From CAYSQW01 sp964433135 (GTDB taxonomy: Bacteria > Acidobacteriota > Aminicenantia > Aminicenantales > Aminicenantaceae): DNA of 38,075 nucleotides. Each line of letters opens with the position of its first letter. Position 1 is the stretch's first letter. Below the pieces are notes generated by a model. The model worked only from the letters and a program-made list of their open reading frames with translations, searched no databases and was not told the DNA's origin. Shown one piece after another: positions 1-8,356 of the stretch. The translations under genes and the position numbers were made by a program. The stretch is taken from assembly GCA_964433135.1 (NCBI GenBank), contig CAYSQW010000035.1, forward strand, positions 1-38,075, given 5' to 3'.

Positions 1-108
1 ATCATGGTTGGATTGTTCACATTATATCCTATCTATGTTAGTCGATTCTAGAGGAATATGTTTTAAAAAGAGCGAAAATATTTTATCTCGTTTTTGAATT
101 CAGGTTTT
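1..108. other. AT-rich intergenic leader, no gene seen
   Basis: This AT-rich stretch at the left edge holds no open frame of useful length and no RNA fold that I recognise. It leads into the promoter of the O-antigen ligase-like gene. Confidence 0.4.
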
Positions 109-137
109 TTGTTAAAAAAACGGATTTAGGATAAAAT
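109..137 (+). promoter_or_regulatory. Promoter of O-antigen ligase-like gene
   Basis: TTGTTA (109-114) is followed by a 17-bp spacer and TAAAAT (132-137). The predicted transcription start is near 144. That lies downstream of the first possible ATG (142) and just before the second (148), so the transcript should have almost no leader. Confidence 0.5.
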
Positions 138-147
138 CAAAATGGAA

Positions 148-2580
148 ATGGATAAAACAGCCCGTACGCGAATACTGTTCTGGGGCGGAACCTTGATCTA
201 TGCGCTGTTGCTAACGCTTTTCTACTGGAGGTACGTCCCGCTCATCCGCTCCTTTCAAGCCGTCTTTTTTCCTCTGCTGCTGCTGACCGCGGTAGTGACC
301 GCGGTCGATGTCTTTAAAGGGATCCTGCTGTTCGTGTTCCTGTTCCCATTGATCAATAATCTTCCGTATTTTTTCGGGATCGACAGCCACATCCCGCATG
401 CGCCGGCGGCGCTGGTCCTGTTTGTTTTTTTGCTGCTGGGGTGGTTGGTTTACCACTGCCGGCGCCCTCTCCCCGAGCGGCCGTGTTCGGCTCTTCAACG
501 CCCTCTTGGGCTTCTCACGGCGATTATCCTTTTGTCGGCACTTATCAACTTGCTCCGTTTTCGTCTGCCGCTTCCCTGCCTCTCCGGAGGTGTTCACGAT
601 GCCGTTATGAACGTCAATGGACTCACTTCCGGCGGCGCCGTCATGAGCACGGTCTTCAATGGTTTGAATTATCTGTCGGGATTCATGTTTTTTTTCATGC
701 TGGTCCCTCAGCTCGGTGACAAGCTTAAAAGAAATCGGATATTGGGAGTGTTTTCTTTTTCCTTCATGATCGCACTTTTTTTCGGTTTGTTGCAGCATGT
801 GTATTCGCCGCGGTTGGGAAATATGAAATTCTGGATAAGCAAGGGACAGATCAATGCCACCTTCAAAGATCCGAATTCACTGGCTTTGATTCTATCCGCG
901 TTCATTCCTCTGCTTTTGGGTATGCTGCTGGGTGCCGGGAAGCGACGACGGTTATTCTTGGGATTGCTTCTGGGAATGGCGCTTTTCATTTTTCCTTTGA
1001 CTGGTTCCCGAATCAGTCTCTTGGGATTGGCGGGGGGCGTGGCCGGGTTCTTGATGCTGGCTTTGAGCGCGGTACAACAGAAGAAAAATCGGCGGCTTGT
1101 TTTTATTTTCATTTTCCTGAGCGTTGTATTGGTGTCGGCATCCTTGTTCTTTTCCTTGGCGCCGAAAACCCAGCTGGCCGTACGGTTTCAGCGTACCTGG
1201 AAATTGATCGGGCAGGGGGATTCTCTGAGAAAGGTATTCACAAGCCGTTTGGATTTTTGGCCGGCAGCTTGGAAGATGATGAAGGAATATCCCATCTCCG
1301 GCGTGGGAGTGGGGGGATTCATTGTAGAACTCCCCAATTATCTCAAAATGGCGGGGCCCAGGTATCAGTATACCGACTCCGCTGAAAACTATTTTCTACA
1401 GATCGCATCCGAGTTGGGGGCCGCCGGTCTGGCCGTGTTCGGCTGGCTTTTCTGGCTGATCTTTGTCCGGATAAAAAGCCGGTGGCGTCGTGAAAGCGTA
1501 GAAAGTCGGGAATCGAAATATCTTTTTATGGGACTTTGCGGATCTTTTCTGTCTATTTTCATCAACGTATTTTTCCACAGCTATATCGGTGCGTTCGACG
1601 TAAAATACTTCGTTTGGATACTGATCGCCCTCCTTTTTGCCGGGCGGGATGAAGGACATCCCGCCGATGCGGCGTCGACGCCGGGGCGAAGACGCTTTGT
1701 CGTGATCATGATTGTCCCCTTGTTGTTCGGCGGGGTGCATCTTTGGAATGCTTTTCATTCTCTTTCCACGGATGCACGAATGAAAAGGTTTCAGTGGGAG
1801 CATCAAATCGGGTTTCATGCGTGGGAGCGGGATGAATCAGGGATCGACTTCCGCTGGATGGGAAAAACGGCGTTTGTGTTCATGAAAAGACTTCCGGGAG
1901 AGATGATTCTTCCGGTGCGGTGTTCTCATCCCGACCTCGATCAGCGGCCGGTTACCCTGCGCATATATGAGGGGAATTCGTGCATGCGGAAATTGCGGAA
2001 GGTCACCGAAATTATTTTCAGCGATCGACTGTGGCATGACGTGGTGCTCGATTTTTCCGGAAGCGATCGGCTTTATATGAAATTGGAAGTCGACCGGATC
2101 TGGCAGCCTTCGCAGTGGGGGGCCTCCGATTCGCGAAAATTGGGAGTTGTTGTGGGGCGGATGTGGTTTCGCCCTTTTCCGGGGCCGCCATCGATCGATT
2201 TGAAATCCCTGTCAAAGCGGCGGTACAAGAATTGGCTCGGCCCCCAAAAATCCGTCATGGCGTCTCCCGGCATCAGTCGGATTTCTTTTGACGTTCCCGG
2301 AGCCGGATCGCTTCTGCGTCTCCGTGTCCGGGGGAATAGATCAGGGAGGAGCGGTCCCTTTATCATCATTCGGATCGATGACCGGATTGTTGGGAAGATC
2401 GTCCTGACATCGGAGGAGTGGACGGCTCTCGATTTTACCCCGGTTCTGGAAATCGGATCCCATCATCTCTCGGTAGAATTCCTCGATCCCGTGGGGGAGT
2501 CCGATACGGAACCGCGGATCGTACGACTGGGGGGGTTGGTCGTCTATTTCCCTTCCGTCGCCGTTCCCGGGCCGCTGTAA
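148..2580 (+). CDS. O-antigen ligase-like (Wzy_C) membrane protein with large C-terminal periplasmic extension
   Basis: This is a polytopic inner-membrane protein of the O-antigen ligase/polymerase family, which transfers or polymerises undecaprenyl-linked glycans. Numbering from the upstream ATG at 142, about a dozen hydrophobic segments fill residues 10-500. The family signature lies at about 369-440: DFWPAAW, GVGVGGF, then AENYFLQIASELGAAGL. A last membrane segment at about 518-535 is followed by roughly 275 soluble residues with beta-rich, jelly-roll-like character, which plain ligases lack. I prefer ATG 148 because the promoter would start transcription after ATG 142; no Shine-Dalgarno sequence is present. 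It is convergent with a periplasmic glycosidase gene. Ligase versus polymerase cannot be told apart from sequence alone. Confidence 0.8.
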   Translation: MDKTARTRILFWGGTLIYALLLTLFYWRYVPLIRSFQAVFFPLLLLTAVVTAVDVFKGILLFVFLFPLINNLPYFFGIDSHIPHAPAALVLFVFLLLGWLVYHCRRPLPERPCSALQRPLGLLTAIILLSALINLLRFRLPLPCLSGGVHDAVMNVNGLTSGGAVMSTVFNGLNYLSGFMFFFMLVPQLGDKLKRNRILGVFSFSFMIALFFGLLQHVYSPRLGNMKFWISKGQINATFKDPNSLALILSAFIPLLLGMLLGAGKRRRLFLGLLLGMALFIFPLTGSRISLLGLAGGVAGFLMLALSAVQQKKNRRLVFIFIFLSVVLVSASLFFSLAPKTQLAVRFQRTWKLIGQGDSLRKVFTSRLDFWPAAWKMMKEYPISGVGVGGFIVELPNYLKMAGPRYQYTDSAENYFLQIASELGAAGLAVFGWLFWLIFVRIKSRWRRESVESRESKYLFMGLCGSFLSIFINVFFHSYIGAFDVKYFVWILIALLFAGRDEGHPADAASTPGRRRFVVIMIVPLLFGGVHLWNAFHSLSTDARMKRFQWEHQIGFHAWERDESGIDFRWMGKTAFVFMKRLPGEMILPVRCSHPDLDQRPVTLRIYEGNSCMRKLRKVTEIIFSDRLWHDVVLDFSGSDRLYMKLEVDRIWQPSQWGASDSRKLGVVVGRMWFRPFPGPPSIDLKSLSKRRYKNWLGPQKSVMASPGISRISFDVPGAGSLLRLRVRGNRSGRSGPFIIIRIDDRIVGKIVLTSEEWTALDFTPVLEIGSHHLSVEFLDPVGESDTEPRIVRLGGLVVYFPSVAVPGPL

Positions 2581-2664
2581 ACCACAAGAAATCGATATGC
2601 TTCAGGCGAAAACGGGAAAATGAATCTCCCGCTATTAGGGTAAAAGTATTCTTGGGGATGAATT

Positions 2665-4731
2665 TTAACGTCCCCGCGGTGAAATCGTGAGTGTGTGGCG
2701 GTCGAAGTCGGTTTCGAAAATGATGTACAGATCCCGGCCCCTGCGTTCTTTCCGGTAGTCGGCGGTATGCCCGTCGAGAAGGAACTCGAATTCCAGCGCT
2801 TCATTTACCGGTTCCCAGGGAGCAAGGATCTCGATGTCTCCGCGCCCCGGAATGTTGCTTTGATATTCGAATATGAGGCGGGACGTGCCGGATTCAAAAC
2901 GATATTCATAGGCGGCGTAACGATCGGAAGCGGGTTGGTAAAAATGAACGGAAGCGGAATCTTTGCCCAATCTGGGTCTCAGATTCAGCGATGTCAAGTC
3001 AAGATCAATGCCGAGATATCCGATGAAAAGAGCCTGAGCGAGGCTTCCGGCGCTTCCACTGAACATGTCGCTTCCACGGCCGGTCCCCTGTCTGTCATCC
3101 CACTCGTAAAAGCCTTGGTTTTTCAAGTTCTTGTGCGTGATTTCCAAGAGCTTTTTCTGGGCGGTTCGGCTGAAGCCGTTTTCGAACAGCGCGGTTACGG
3201 TCCGACCGCCGAACCAGTCCCATTGAGCTCCGTTCTGGTATTCGTAGGGAACATCGCATAAAGGATGAAGAAAAAAATTTGCCGGGTAAGGAGGGTACAA
3301 GGTGCCGCTCAAAGTCGATACGCCGAGAGCTTCCTGCCGCTCCACGGCGTGGGTCAGAATGCGCTGAGCCCCATCGGAATCAGCGAGCCCGGATAGGACG
3401 GCAAGAGTATTGCCTCCCAAGGCCAGGATGTCATCTTCATCGAAATCATGCTTTAGAGCGCCCAGATGAACATGCATCCTGTAAAATCCTTTTTCAGGCT
3501 CCCAGAGAAGACGGTTGGCGCGTCCACGGATATTTCGTGCGTTTCGGCGCCATTCCGCGGCTTTTTTGTGCCGGCCCGAGGCTTCCAGCATCTCCGCAAG
3601 ATAGCGTGAAGCCAGATAGAACATGCTCTGATCGTAGATGTCGCAAGTCCAGTGGGTACGAGTGTCCACATCCACCGCTTTTTCATCGTCGTCCACGATG
3701 TCGACATCCCCCCAGTCAGCGGTGTGAGCTCCGGTGAGGAGGCCGTGCTCGGGATCAAACCGGTGGGTGAGGGGATATTCGAGGGCTCGTACAAGTCGAT
3801 CGATGATTGGAACATCGAAAACGCTTCGCTTGAGCCAAGCAGGGCCCGCCAGACGGTATACGCGGTATGCCGCGATAACGGCGCTGCTTTCCTGGTCGGT
3901 TTCAGTCGTGTTTTTTTCGGTCGAGCCCCGGGAATCGATCCAGTCCTGAAGTCCGCCGTCCGAGTCTTGATGGGACAGGTGTTCTTCCAGCCAGGAAGCG
4001 AGATATTCCATGGGATAGTAGTATTGCGAGGCATGAAGAATGGTGGAAGCATCCCGCAGCCATATCTGAGGGTAGTCGCTTCCCGGAGAGAAGGCATGGA
4101 GAATGCCGTTCCTGCCTTGAAATGCGACGGCGTTGTGATCGAGTGTGAGACGGATCAGGTTTGCGAGCTGCTCGAATTCCGGGATCGATGTTTGTATACG
4201 AGTGTATCTTCCGTAATCAAGTGAAAAAGGGGCATTGCTGTCTTCCCATTTTTTGTCGTCTACCTTGATTTGGAGTGTGAGAGGAGGGGAGCCCCCATCC
4301 TGAAACCAGGCGACTCCTTCACGCAGGAGGTCGAATTCCAAAACATATTCACCGGCACGGAGGGGGGCACGGAGAACGACGTCAATTTCCATGGAACGGC
4401 GGGGCGCGACGGGAGCGGACAGCGAAGTGCGAGGATTTTCGAAACGCAGCATCGCTCCGGATGCTTCGCGAAGATGATAAGAGAGAAGGCAGGTGTTGGG
4501 ACCTGAAGGCAGCCAGGTTTGTCTGCCGGTATTTGTGAGGCGAAGACGAATGGAGGTCCGGTCTCCGATATTAAGATCTTTAGGTCCCCGAAGAAGCCGG
4601 ATTTTAGCGGAATACTCGAGTTTGGCGGGATTCCGCCTGAAACCGGGTTTGAGGACAAGTAAAAACATCAAAAAGGTCAAAAGGAGCAGAATCCCGGTAA
4701 GAAAAAAGAATCTTCTTCTCTTGTTCTTCAT
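2665..4731 (-). CDS. Membrane-anchored six-hairpin glycoside hydrolase with N-terminal Ig-like domain
   Basis: The 688-residue protein starts with a basic stretch and one hydrophobic segment (about 8-26), a signal anchor or uncleaved signal placing the rest in the periplasm. Residues about 40-155 resemble an Ig-like beta-sandwich (NIGDRTSIRLRLTNTG, then RAGEYVLEFDLL). From about 185 the pattern fits an alpha/alpha six-barrel glycosidase of the glycogen-debranching/GH63-like clan: YPQIWLRDAS, DGGLQDWID, TADWGDVD, THWTCDIYDQSMFYLASR and NGAQWDWFGGRT, with several acidic candidates for catalysis. A beta domain closes the C-terminus. The substrate is unknown. It lies 45 bp after hypE on the same strand and may be read through from it, though a functional tie is unlikely. 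No clear Shine-Dalgarno sequence precedes the ATG. Confidence 0.7.
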   Translation of the reverse strand: MKNKRRRFFFLTGILLLLTFLMFLLVLKPGFRRNPAKLEYSAKIRLLRGPKDLNIGDRTSIRLRLTNTGRQTWLPSGPNTCLLSYHLREASGAMLRFENPRTSLSAPVAPRRSMEIDVVLRAPLRAGEYVLEFDLLREGVAWFQDGGSPPLTLQIKVDDKKWEDSNAPFSLDYGRYTRIQTSIPEFEQLANLIRLTLDHNAVAFQGRNGILHAFSPGSDYPQIWLRDASTILHASQYYYPMEYLASWLEEHLSHQDSDGGLQDWIDSRGSTEKNTTETDQESSAVIAAYRVYRLAGPAWLKRSVFDVPIIDRLVRALEYPLTHRFDPEHGLLTGAHTADWGDVDIVDDDEKAVDVDTRTHWTCDIYDQSMFYLASRYLAEMLEASGRHKKAAEWRRNARNIRGRANRLLWEPEKGFYRMHVHLGALKHDFDEDDILALGGNTLAVLSGLADSDGAQRILTHAVERQEALGVSTLSGTLYPPYPANFFLHPLCDVPYEYQNGAQWDWFGGRTVTALFENGFSRTAQKKLLEITHKNLKNQGFYEWDDRQGTGRGSDMFSGSAGSLAQALFIGYLGIDLDLTSLNLRPRLGKDSASVHFYQPASDRYAAYEYRFESGTSRLIFEYQSNIPGRGDIEILAPWEPVNEALEFEFLLDGHTADYRKERRGRDLYIIFETDFDRHTLTISPRGR

Positions 4732-4776
4732 GGCAACGGCAGACGTTAAAGCTCTCTGAATCGCCGGATCGAGGAT

Positions 4777-5769
4777 TCAGCAAATCCTGGGGAGGAGTTC
4801 CGAGGTCAAAGGCTCCAGAAGCCGAAGACCTCCCGTCATCGTCGACAGCAGAAGTTCTCCCCGGCGACCATGATCACTTCCGATCTCCCCGATGATCGCA
4901 GCCATTCGTCCTTGCGCATTTTTCTTGAGTCCGTCAAGTATCCTATTGGCACGGGCTTCGGGCACGACCAGTACAGCGCGGCCTTCACATGCCAGATAGA
5001 GGGGGTCGATGCCCAAGAGCTCCGCCGCTCCTCGGACCGGACGGGAAAGCGGAATCTTATCTTCTTCGATCCGAATGGGTTCGGGAGCCGTTTCCGCAAG
5101 CTCGGAGAGCACGGTCGCCAGTCCTCCCCTGGTGATATCGCGCATCCAGAGAACGCCCTCTTTCCACAGAGGAAGGAGAAAATTCAGGGGGGCGCAGTCG
5201 CTTTCGGTCTTTGATTCCAATCCGAATTCTCCACGAGCCAACATTACGGCCAGGCTGTGCTCTCCAAGCGTCCCTGTGACGATGATCTTATCCCCCGGTT
5301 TGATGTTTTCGGGCGAAGGGGACGCTACCGGAAATCCGACACCCGCGGTATTGATATAGATTTTGTCTCCCTGCCCGCGGCGCACGACCTTTGTATCTCC
5401 GGTGACGATCGAAACTTGGGCCGCGCGGGCCGAGTCGCGGATGGAGTGAATGATCCTTTCCAGATCCGTTTTGAGCAGACCTTCTTCCAGGATGAAGCCA
5501 AGCGAAAGGTAGCGGGGTTCAGCGCCTGATACGACCAGATCATTGACGGTCCCATTGACGCAGAGCGTTCCGATATCTCCTCCGGGAAAGAAAATTGGAT
5601 CGACCACATAACTGTCGGTGGTAAAGACCAGGTTTTCAGTAAGCCTTGCCGCATCCGGAAGCGCTTTCAATAAAGGATCCCGGAAATTTTTCAGGATGTA
5701 TTCATCGATGAAATCCCGCATCATTTTTCCACCGCTGCCCAATTCCAAACTGATTTCTTTTGTTGTCAT
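4777..5769 (-). CDS. hypE: Hydrogenase maturation protein HypE
   Basis: HypE dehydrates the carbamoyl group that HypF places on its C-terminal cysteine, giving the thiocyanate that supplies the CN ligands of the [NiFe]-hydrogenase active site. The 330-residue length is normal. It shows the glycine-rich start (ELGSGGKMM), the PurM/AIR-synthase-type ATP region (TTDSYVVDPIFFPGGDIG, then GDTKVV), MRDITRGGLATVLSE, and the diagnostic C-terminal PRIC ending in the acceptor cysteine. AAAGGA lies 8 bases before ATG. It is third in hypC-hypD-hypE, but a 147-bp AT-rich gap separates it from hypD and may hold its own promoter. HypF and HypAB are not in the window. Confidence 0.96.
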   Translation of the reverse strand: MTTKEISLELGSGGKMMRDFIDEYILKNFRDPLLKALPDAARLTENLVFTTDSYVVDPIFFPGGDIGTLCVNGTVNDLVVSGAEPRYLSLGFILEEGLLKTDLERIIHSIRDSARAAQVSIVTGDTKVVRRGQGDKIYINTAGVGFPVASPSPENIKPGDKIIVTGTLGEHSLAVMLARGEFGLESKTESDCAPLNFLLPLWKEGVLWMRDITRGGLATVLSELAETAPEPIRIEEDKIPLSRPVRGAAELLGIDPLYLACEGRAVLVVPEARANRILDGLKKNAQGRMAAIIGEIGSDHGRRGELLLSTMTGGLRLLEPLTSELLPRIC

Positions 5770-5806
5770 GGCGTTATCCTTTCAATCGGTTCATCGCATC
5801 AGCTAT

Positions 5807-5835
5807 ATTATACGTCTCTTGTGTTTTAATGAAGA
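5807..5835 (-). promoter_or_regulatory. Possible promoter of hypE
   Basis: On the minus strand a perfect TATAAT (5812 down to 5807) lies 17 bp after a weak TCTTCA (-35 box, 3 of 6 matches). It would give a leader of about 30 nt with the Shine-Dalgarno AAAGGA. The strong -10 box and the long hypD-hypE gap support it; the poor -35 box does not. Confidence 0.35.
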
Positions 5836-5889
5836 GCCGGTGCCGCAAAAAAATAATTTTCTTTATCATAATATTGTTTTAATCTTCAC

Positions 5890-5917
5890 ATCAGCCCTTT
5901 CTTATGAAGAGCCTGAT
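5890..5917 (-). terminator. Hairpin just after the hypD stop codon
   Basis: A 12-nt imperfect inverted repeat with a 4-nt loop (arms 5890-5901 and 5906-5917) begins at the hypD stop codon. Five outer base pairs are perfect and the inner part has mismatches. No T-run follows on the minus strand, so this may be an attenuating or stabilising stem rather than a strong terminator. Confidence 0.3.
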
Positions 5918-7020
5918 TAGATGATGCGCGTTCCGTATTTAAAATGGGCCAGGCAAGCGCCCTCAAAGGATACCATGCAGGGTCCGTGAGGAGAATCCGG
6001 CCGGCACTCACGGCCGTACAGCGGACATTCGGGCGGGGAAATTTTCCCTTTGAGCACATCGCCGCAGCGACAGCCGGGGAGGTCCGTGCCGCGGGCATGG
6101 ATCTCAAGACCGTATTTCAATACGGCATCCGCGGTCTGAAACTCTTTCCGGAATTTCAAGCCGCTTCGGGGGATTTCCCCCAAACCGCGCCATGCGGCGT
6201 CCGTCGGTTCTAGTATCTCCGCCATTACGGTTCGCGCTCGGGGATTGCCTTCGGCTCTGACCACGCGGGCATAGGAATTGGAGACTTCGGGATTTCCCGC
6301 CTCCATCTGTTCTAAAATGGATGTGATTCCCAATAAAATATCTCCCGGTTCGAAACCGGCGATGCTGCCCGGTATCCCATAGTCCCGGGCGATGAATCGG
6401 TAAGGGGCCTCTCCGATGATGGCGCTGACATGACCGGGATAGAGAAATCCTTGAACCAGTTGGTCCCGTGATTCGACGATCGCCTTAAGCGGAGGAGGAA
6501 TCAACCAGAATGCGGAGAGAACGGAATAATTGTCGATATGGGATCGGACAGCCTGTCGGGCCGTAATTGCGACGGAAGGGATCGTCGTCTCAAAACCGAC
6601 TCCGAAAAAAACGACGTTTTTGTCCGGATGCGCCCGGGCGATTTCGAGAGATTCCTGAGGGGAATAAACGATTTTCATCCTGGAACCTTGAGCCGGGACA
6701 GCTGTTTGCAGGGCGCCTCGATATGTCGGCACCCGCGTCATATCTCCGAATGTGGTGAGGATGAGATTCGGTTTCCGGGTTACGAGTTCGATGGCGGCTT
6801 CGTGAACGGCATTGGGAGTAATGCATACCGGGCATCCGGGCCCTGACAGCATTTCCACGCCGGCTTCCGACAGCAGGGTTTTGAGTCCGAAGCGGTGAAT
6901 GGTCATGGTATGAGTCCCGCAGACTTCCATGATTTTGACGGGAGCTTCCAAGCCCTCCATATGTTTGCGGATACCCTTCAGAAGGCCTTGAATGACGTGT
7001 TTGTTTCGAAGCTGTTCCAT
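5917..7020 (-). CDS. hypD: Hydrogenase maturation protein HypD
   Basis: HypD is the iron-sulfur scaffold that, with HypC, carries the Fe(CN)2CO unit before insertion into the hydrogenase large subunit. Clear motifs are EVCGTHTMTIHRFG and GPGCPVCITP (thiol-redox and iron-binding cysteines), FFGVGFETT, and the C-terminal cysteine cluster GCRCGDV...PPECPLYGREC...GPCMVS...GACLAHF that holds the 4Fe-4S cluster. The start at 7020 is chosen over an ATG 11 codons upstream because GGAGG sits 7 bases before it; the product is then 367 residues, normal for the family. It follows hypC after a 64-bp gap. Confidence 0.96.
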   Translation of the reverse strand: MEQLRNKHVIQGLLKGIRKHMEGLEAPVKIMEVCGTHTMTIHRFGLKTLLSEAGVEMLSGPGCPVCITPNAVHEAAIELVTRKPNLILTTFGDMTRVPTYRGALQTAVPAQGSRMKIVYSPQESLEIARAHPDKNVVFFGVGFETTIPSVAITARQAVRSHIDNYSVLSAFWLIPPPLKAIVESRDQLVQGFLYPGHVSAIIGEAPYRFIARDYGIPGSIAGFEPGDILLGITSILEQMEAGNPEVSNSYARVVRAEGNPRARTVMAEILEPTDAAWRGLGEIPRSGLKFRKEFQTADAVLKYGLEIHARGTDLPGCRCGDVLKGKISPPECPLYGRECRPDSPHGPCMVSFEGACLAHFKYGTRII

Positions 7021-7084
7021 ACTCGGTCCTCCGAATTCGGGGCGATGGGGCATTCGAAGAATGAAGACGGCCCCGGCCGGGGAA

Positions 7085-7309
7085 TCAATCTCCGGCGGCG
7101 GTAAATTCTTCCAAAAGCTTCAATGTTTCCCTGGCTTCCGTTTCATTTAAGCTGGAGATGGCGAAACCGGCATGGACAATGACCCAATCTCCAAGGTTTA
7201 CATCCTCCAAGAGAGAAAAATCGGTTTTAACCGAGGTTCCGAGGTATTCTACTTTTCCCTGACTCGCTGCGTCGATTTCGATGACTTTGGCCGGAATTCC
7301 TAAACACAT
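7085..7309 (-). CDS. hypC: Hydrogenase maturation chaperone HypC/HybG family
   Basis: The 74-residue protein begins MCLGIPAKVIEID, the HypC hallmark; Cys2 becomes the iron-binding N-terminal residue after Met removal. It shuttles the Fe(CN)2CO unit between HypD and the hydrogenase large subunit. The acidic C-terminus (LNETEARETLKLLEEF) is typical. GAGG lies 6-7 bases upstream of the ATG. It is the first gene of the minus-strand hyp cluster, divergent from uppS. No hydrogenase structural genes lie within the window, so its client is elsewhere. Confidence 0.96.
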   Translation of the reverse strand: MCLGIPAKVIEIDAASQGKVEYLGTSVKTDFSLLEDVNLGDWVIVHAGFAISSLNETEARETLKLLEEFTAAGD

Positions 7310-7447
7310 TTATCGCCTCATTAAATCTGTCTGATCGCAATTCTCCCGATAGCGGCGGGATGTCCAATGAGTACCTGCTGTTCGGGTCCGCATACCGGCT
7401 TACCGGTTCCTTTAATTTACCAGATTTGGAGCCGCAGGTCTATGCTT

Positions 7448-7476
7448 TTGACAATTGGGAGGCGAGTTCCTATAAT
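7448..7476 (+). promoter_or_regulatory. Perfect consensus sigma70 promoter of uppS
   Basis: TTGACA (7448-7453), a 17-bp spacer, and TATAAT (7471-7476) match the full consensus. Only six bases separate the -10 box from the uppS ATG at 7483, so the predicted first transcribed base is at or within one or two bases of the start codon. Confidence 0.85.
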
Positions 7477-7482
7477 TGAGCT

Positions 7483-8253
7483 ATGTTGAAGAATATGGAT
7501 GACTTCATCAAACCCGGAAGCGATGAAGCCGCGCTGTTCGATCAATTGGATTTGACGCGGCTTCCGCAGCATGTCGCCGTGATAATGGACGGAAACGGCC
7601 GATGGGCCAAACGCCGCAATCGTCCCCGGGTTGAAGGTCATCGCGCGGGATCGAAATCCGTTCAGGATGTGGTCGAAACCTGCGCCCGGATCAAGATCCC
7701 TTATTTAACGCTCTTCGCCTTCTCCAAAGAAAACTGGAAGCGGCCTAAAACAGAAGTGGATATGCTCTGGCGCTTGTTGGAAGATTATTTGAAAAATGAA
7801 GATAAAGCTCTGATAAAAAATAATTTGCGTCTGAAAATCATCGGACAGCGGGATCAAATTCCGGCAAAAGTGATACGGGAGCTGGAGCGTGTGGAACAAT
7901 TGACGGCCGATAACTCAGGTTTGACGATTATCCTGGCCCTCAATTACGGAGGGAGAGCTGAAATCGTCGATGCCGTCAAGAAGATCGCCAAAACGCCGGG
8001 AGTTGATATCGACTCTCTGGATGAAGAGAGTTTTGCAAGCCACCTCTATACCGATTCGATACCGGATCCGGATCTGCTGATCAGAACAAGCGGGGAAATC
8101 CGCGTCTCCAATTTTCTGCTCTGGCAAATTGCTTATTCGGAAATATGGATCACGGAGGAATACTGGCCGGATTTTCGGCGAAAGCACCTGCTGCAGGCGA
8201 TCCTGGATTATCAGAAGCGGGAAAGGAGGTTTGGAGATATCCGGCCCCGTTAA
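7483..8253 (+). CDS. uppS: Isoprenyl transferase (undecaprenyl diphosphate synthase)
   Basis: This cis-prenyltransferase condenses isopentenyl diphosphate onto farnesyl diphosphate to make the C55 carrier used for peptidoglycan and O-antigen. It has VAVIMDGNGRWAKRR with the diphosphate-binding aspartate, GHRAGSKSV, FAFSKENWKRP, and the C-terminal LLIRTSGEIRVSNFLLWQ and WPDF motifs. At 256 residues it is full length. The ATG lies six bases after a perfect -10 box and has no Shine-Dalgarno sequence, so translation should be leaderless. It opens uppS-cdsA-dxr-rseP, an order shared by many bacteria. Confidence 0.95.
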   Translation: MLKNMDDFIKPGSDEAALFDQLDLTRLPQHVAVIMDGNGRWAKRRNRPRVEGHRAGSKSVQDVVETCARIKIPYLTLFAFSKENWKRPKTEVDMLWRLLEDYLKNEDKALIKNNLRLKIIGQRDQIPAKVIRELERVEQLTADNSGLTIILALNYGGRAEIVDAVKKIAKTPGVDIDSLDEESFASHLYTDSIPDPDLLIRTSGEIRVSNFLLWQIAYSEIWITEEYWPDFRRKHLLQAILDYQKRERRFGDIRPR

Positions 8254-8356
8254 GATTGTTGAATCAAGATGATTTCCACCGCCGCCTGAAAAAAACAGCA
8301 TCATATTGGGACAATATACGCAGAGGAATATCCAGGTTGTAATCTAAAGGAGAAGA

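Noticed and set aside
2613..2675. Hairpins CGGGA/TCCCG and GGGGA/TCCCC between the first two genes as a bidirectional terminator
   Set aside because: Stems are only five pairs with large loops and no adjacent T-runs; too weak to call.
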